36,431 nucleotides of DNA from Variibacter sp. (GTDB taxonomy: Bacteria > Pseudomonadota > Alphaproteobacteria > Rhizobiales > Xanthobacteraceae): positions 1 through 36,431 of the forward strand of contig JADGHE010000032.1 in the NCBI GenBank assembly GCA_019689555.1. The letters run 5' to 3'. Position 1 is the stretch's first letter; each line of letters begins with the position of its first letter. Positions 33,630-36,431 of this stretch are shown one piece after another. The notes under the pieces are model-generated. The model did no database searches. It was not told the origin of the DNA and was given only the letters and a program-made list of their open reading frames with translations. The position numbers were made by a program, and so were the translations under genes.

Positions 33630-33806
33630 GCGCCGGGCAGCGCACTCCGGCCGAGGCTGTTGAAGGGGCGAGCGCTGTCGCGCGCCGGGCATTCCGCTTG
33701 TCGAAAGTATCGTCTGTTAAGACGACGCTTTGAAAGCAGGTTCGCTTTGAACCGTCTGTGAGAGACGAGGCCACGCGAGACATTCGATTGAATGTTCGCT
33801 TCACTA
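33630..33806. other. Intergenic stretch with a row of short inverted repeats
   Basis: Between the importer and the acyltransferase pseudogene, four 5-bp stem-loops follow one another: TCGTC/GACGA (33710-33725), GGTTC/GAACC (33739-33753), CGTCT/AGACG (33753-33767) and CATTC/GAATG (33781-33794). None has a T tract. Their role is unknown. They may mark an insertion scar or act as RNA 3'-end structures. Confidence 0.5.
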
Positions 33807-35016
33807 TCAAGCTGGAGGCGTGACCTCTTCTGCTGAACGTGAAGCTGCCGACCTTCGATCAGACATCTGCAACAAACCCGACGTTCGTCCGGGTGCGGTG
33901 AGGACCGCGCGCCCGTACGCGACCTTGCGGCCGAGGCGTTCGAATGGTTTCTCCACCGTGAAAAACATTAATAGTCCCACGCAAACCGCTGCGGCGCAAG
34001 CGGCCCACCAGGGCGCGCCGGCGATGATGAGCGTGTATACGACAGGAGCGTGAAATGCATAAATGCTGTAACCGGCGCGGCCGAACATTTCGGTCGCGCG
34101 GGCGCCTGCGCGAACTTGATCGAGTAATCCGAGGCCCCCCGCGACCAGAAGCGCGAAAAGCAACTTGCGAACTTCGACTAGGAGCGGGGTGGACACCGCG
34201 CCTTGCATGAGCAGGACTGTTGCCGCGATCCAGGCTACGACGAGGGGGAGAAAATAGCCGCGACGGAAATGCTTCGTGAACCGATCGTCGAGACCCGCCA
34301 CGCCGATCCACCAATAGGCCAAGAAGCCGAACATGCTGTCATTGTGTCACCAGTTAGCAAGCAACGGGTTGATGGTCATCACTGAGACGCCGGCGAACCA
34401 CACGCAGGTGATTACGGCCCAAAGCAAAACGCCCGAGAGCCGCGCAACCCACAATAGGAGGACGGGATAGGCGATATAGAGCCAGATCTCCGCACCGACA
34501 GTTCGTAGGGGCGCATTGCCCTGGAACGCACAAAAGTTGAAGCCGGGCAGAGGAACGAAGGCAGCTGCGCCCGTGAGCTTTGCGATGATGCAACCGACGC
34601 TGATCGACTGGGTGCCGGAAAGAACGGGCGCAAGAAGCGGAGCAATGCCGAAGCTGATGGTGAATGCCGCGACGCCTACTATGGTTGCGATCACATAGAC
34701 AGGATAGATGCGTGCCGTGCGCCGGATCGCGTAGGCAACGATGCTAGTGTGGGGAGCGGCGCAGACCGTTGCGATGGATGCAGTAGCCGGAGAGAACGAT
34801 GAACGCGAGTACAGCGGGATGCGTTTCTCCGGCTGTCTGAAAAATTCGTTCGAGCCAATCCTCGGCCAATGTGAAATACCGGCCGACGCCGTGCGGATTA
34901 TGTTCGCCCCATCGGACCGCGTGAGCGAATAAAACCCAGAGAGCAAGCGCGGTCCGTAGAAGGTCGAGACCGGTCGAGCGCTCGGACGAGCGCGGCAGAT
35001 CGAGCAGATTCGACAT
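33807..35016 (-). pseudogene. Acyltransferase 3 (OafA/ExoZ-like) pseudogene
   Basis: Remains of an integral-membrane acyltransferase that would O-acylate a surface or secreted glycan. The N-terminus (MSNLLDLPRSSERSTGLDLL, RTALALWVLFAHAVRW) ends at SGYCIHRNG in one frame. The protein continues as VAYAIRRTARIYPVYVI in the +1 frame, so a one-base gain (or two-base loss) lies at about 34744-34770. A second lesion is TGA at 34347-34349 in ANW-stop-HNDSMFGFLAYWW, where a TGG Trp codon is expected. The frame then continues through YSIYAFHAPVVYTLI to the end at 33807. The region looks less GC-rich than its surroundings, which suggests acquired DNA. Two independent lesions make a sequencing error alone less likely. 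Confidence 0.85.
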
Positions 35017-35134
35017 GCAGTAACAAGAAGGACGTGAGCTATGGAAGGTAGATCGTTGCCCGCCTTAATTCAACCCCACTGCGTCATACGGCTTTCCCCC
35101 ACAAGCGCAATCCCGAGAACTTTCTGACTCGCTG

Positions 35135-35794
35135 TCATCGAACAGAAACGGCCGGCACGGGGAAGCGTGCGATCGTGTCGATGACCTCCTGATCGGAGAT
35201 CTGGCGGAAATCCGAATAGTAGTAACCGATCGCTCCGAAGTGCGCGTGCACCTCGAGGCAAACGATGTCGTCCGCCTCGTCCTGCATCCCGGCGAGCGAA
35301 TCCGACGGCGCCACCGGCACGGCGAGAACGAGCCTGCTCGGGCCGCGCGTGCGCGTGGCGCGTAGCGCCGCCCGCGTCGTGGCGCCCGTGGCGATGCCGT
35401 CGTCGACGACGATGGCGACGCGCCGGGCGACATCGACCCGCGCGCGGCCGCCCAGATAGCGGCTGGCCCGGCGTTCGATCTCGGCGAGCTCCTTCTCGCA
35501 GACCGCCTTGAACGTGGCCTCGCTGACGCCCGCCAGCCTGATGACCTCCTCGTTGCGGACGATCAGCGGCGCGCTGCCGTCCACCACGGCGCCCATGGCC
35601 AGCTCCGGCTGCGCCGGCACGCCGATCTTCCGCACCAGGACGAGATCCAAGGGCGCTCCGAGGTGGGAGGCGACTTCGCCCGCCACCACCACGCCCCCGC
35701 GCGGCAGACCGAGGACCACGGGATGCTGATCCCTGTAGCCTTCGAGCGCCTGGCCGAGTCTGCGACCCGCCTCCAACCGGTCCTGGAACGGCAT
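35135..35794 (-). CDS. Phosphoribosyltransferase-domain protein
   Basis: PRTase-fold protein of 219 aa. The PRPP loop is IVVDDGIATGATTRAALRA, near residues 122-141, and PRGGVVVAGEVASHLGAPLDLVLVRKIG is visible as neighbouring blocks. DDIVCLEVHAHFGAIGYYYSDF near the C-terminus is typical of stand-alone PRTase-like proteins with unknown substrate found near stress genes. ATG 35794 has GGAG seven bases upstream; the longer frame to 35890 runs through a tandem repeat and is not used. A regulatory or salvage role cannot be decided. Confidence 0.9.
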   Translation of the reverse strand: MPFQDRLEAGRRLGQALEGYRDQHPVVLGLPRGGVVVAGEVASHLGAPLDLVLVRKIGVPAQPELAMGAVVDGSAPLIVRNEEVIRLAGVSEATFKAVCEKELAEIERRASRYLGGRARVDVARRVAIVVDDGIATGATTRAALRATRTRGPSRLVLAVPVAPSDSLAGMQDEADDIVCLEVHAHFGAIGYYYSDFRQISDQEVIDTIARFPVPAVSVR

Positions 35795-36097
35795 GGGATC
35801 TCCCCGGCTCCCTTTCAGGTGCGACGCCGCATGTAAAGCGAGGAGGCGCGACGGCGCAAATGAGCACAGCTTAGCCCGGCAAATGAGCACAGCTTAGCCC
35901 GTTTCGCTTTGAAACGCCCGGCCCCGCCGATTCGCGGCCCCTGTAGACCACGCTCGAGCGCGCCCACGGTCAACGCATTGACATCGGTTCCGGAGCGGCC
36001 GGACCTTTCTTGACTGCCACGGAATGGCGGCCCCGGAACGGATTGCGAGGTCAACGCAGGGCGGGCGCAGACACACCGGTGCCGGAAATGGCGCTCC
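35795..36097. other. Non-coding stretch with repeats upstream of the phosphoribosyltransferase
   Basis: No gene is supported. It contains the 23-base tandem repeat, an imperfect inverted repeat (35987-36000 with 36026-36039, 12 of 14 bases pairing), and a 10-base direct repeat GGTCAACGCA at 35968-35977 and 36049-36058. The pattern suggests the scar or end of a mobile element; no transposase is seen. Confidence 0.5.
35856..35901. repeat. Tandem duplication of a 23-base unit
   Basis: Two perfect adjacent copies of a unit beginning GCAAATGAGCACAGC and ending TTAGCCCG occupy 35856-35878 and 35879-35901. Tandem end repeats of about this size occur in IS21-family elements, but that link is only a guess. 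Confidence 0.95.
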
Positions 36098-36431
36098 CTA
36101 GGGGACTGAAACACGGCTGACAAACCAATGACTTATGGGCCGGTGCGCCACTGCTCGTTTCACGCCTGTTCTCGTTATATTACCTGCCATGCCGTCAGCC
36201 ACCGCAGCCCCTTTCAATTTGCGGAGCGGCTTTCGGAGCCTGGGCGATGCGATCACATTCACGCTCAAAGCGGTCAGGACGCATCGGCGTAAAGCTGCGT
36301 GGCGCGCGATCGCCTGCTCCCGGCGCGATAGCTTGCGCGCGCGGGCGCATGCGGCCTTCCGAGCGATCTGCCGACGCTTCCAGATCGGCACCTTGCGCAT
36401 CCTCGCTTCGGCGGCGCGCTTAGCCCGCTCG
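36098..36431 (-). CDS. Possible partial hypothetical protein running in from the window edge
   Basis: A minus-strand frame is open from the window end to a stop at 36098. The first part is basic and helical (ERAKRAAEARMRKVPIWKRR, then ARKAACARARKLSRREQ) with high G/C at third positions. The C-terminal 50 residues look less protein-like. ATG 36400 is one possible start, but the frame is open beyond it to the edge. The plus strand of the same region is also open from ATG 36189 to the edge (MPSATAAPFNLRSGFRSLGD), so only one of them, or neither, is real. No family is recognised. Confidence 0.3.
   Translation of the reverse strand, partial: ERAKRAAEARMRKVPIWKRRQIARKAACARARKLSRREQAIARHAALRRCVLTALSVNVIASPRLRKPLRKLKGAAVADGMAGNITRTGVKRAVAHRPISHWFVSRVSVP

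Noticed and set aside
35070-35134. Short Ser/Lys frame after the phosphoribosyltransferase stop (MTASQKVLGIALVGESRM...)
   Set aside because: Only about 22 codons, no ribosome site, and no sign of conservation that can be judged here.
36061-36165. Possible tRNA-like end (GGTGCGCCA) near the right edge
   Set aside because: No T-loop GTTCGAATC, anticodon arm or acceptor pairing could be assembled around it.
1-36431. CRISPR arrays, toxin-antitoxin pairs, defence islands or biosynthetic clusters
   Set aside because: No regularly spaced direct repeats, no paired small genes of known toxin type, and no large synthase domains were seen.

Overview
The window is high-GC chromosomal DNA from an alphaproteobacterium, most likely of the order Hyphomicrobiales (Rhizobiales). 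The basis is gene content and order: a lipoprotein/DnaJ block divergent from pdxH; DUF1285, CoA pyrophosphatase, DUF6111 and CCA-adding enzyme divergent from MoxR, DUF58, DUF4159 and a VWA membrane protein; and an Irr-type operator-like site before mbfA. The genus cannot be named from the sequence alone. Most of the window is ordinary conserved chromosome; accessory DNA is confined to the two edges and to one decayed gene near 34-35 kb.

Layout. 1-813: an IS5-type insertion sequence cut by the window edge, its transposase broken by an in-frame amber codon. 810-5238: DnaJ-like co-chaperone and surface lipoprotein (minus), pdxH and an SDR (plus), corA (minus) with two long G tracts, and a small conserved protein. 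5629-11682: L,D-transpeptidase, class III aminotransferase, Fe-S/CCG protein, asparaginase-like protein, hemF. 11695-16204: a seven-gene minus-strand run (DUF1285, NUDIX, DUF6111, CCA-adding enzyme, 83-aa protein, DM13 protein, TauE/SafE permease). 16394-23400: the divergent MoxR-DUF58-DUF4159-VWA operon, which also holds an apparently overlooked 46-codon ORF. 23416-27275: a ThDP-dependent enzyme, a GNAT, a glutathionyl-hydroquinone reductase-like GST, and a NUDIX-fold protein whose catalytic box is degenerate. 27320-27438: a well-formed candidate small RNA with an anti-Shine-Dalgarno loop and an intrinsic terminator. 27483-29956: mbfA behind an ICE-like box, a metallophosphoesterase and a conserved membrane-anchored protein. 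30218-33629: a NitT/TauT-type ABC importer with two different permeases. 33807-35016: an acyltransferase pseudogene. 35135-36431: a phosphoribosyltransferase, then repeat-bearing DNA with no confident gene.

How it works together. The two operons that diverge from about 16.3 kb couple RNA and nucleotide housekeeping (tRNA CCA ends, CoA pyrophosphate hydrolysis) on one side with an AAA+/VWA-type envelope chaperone system on the other. mbfA fits iron or peroxide defence and hemF fits haem synthesis. The ABC importer has all its parts but no neighbouring catabolic gene to reveal its substrate.

The items most worth a second look are the candidate sRNA at 27355-27438, the 46-codon ORF at 21203-21343, the degenerate NUDIX protein with a 13-bp hairpin in its last codons, the homopolymer tracts in corA, and the two different kinds of gene decay (IS transposase and acyltransferase). 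I found no convincing new defence, CRISPR or biosynthetic system.
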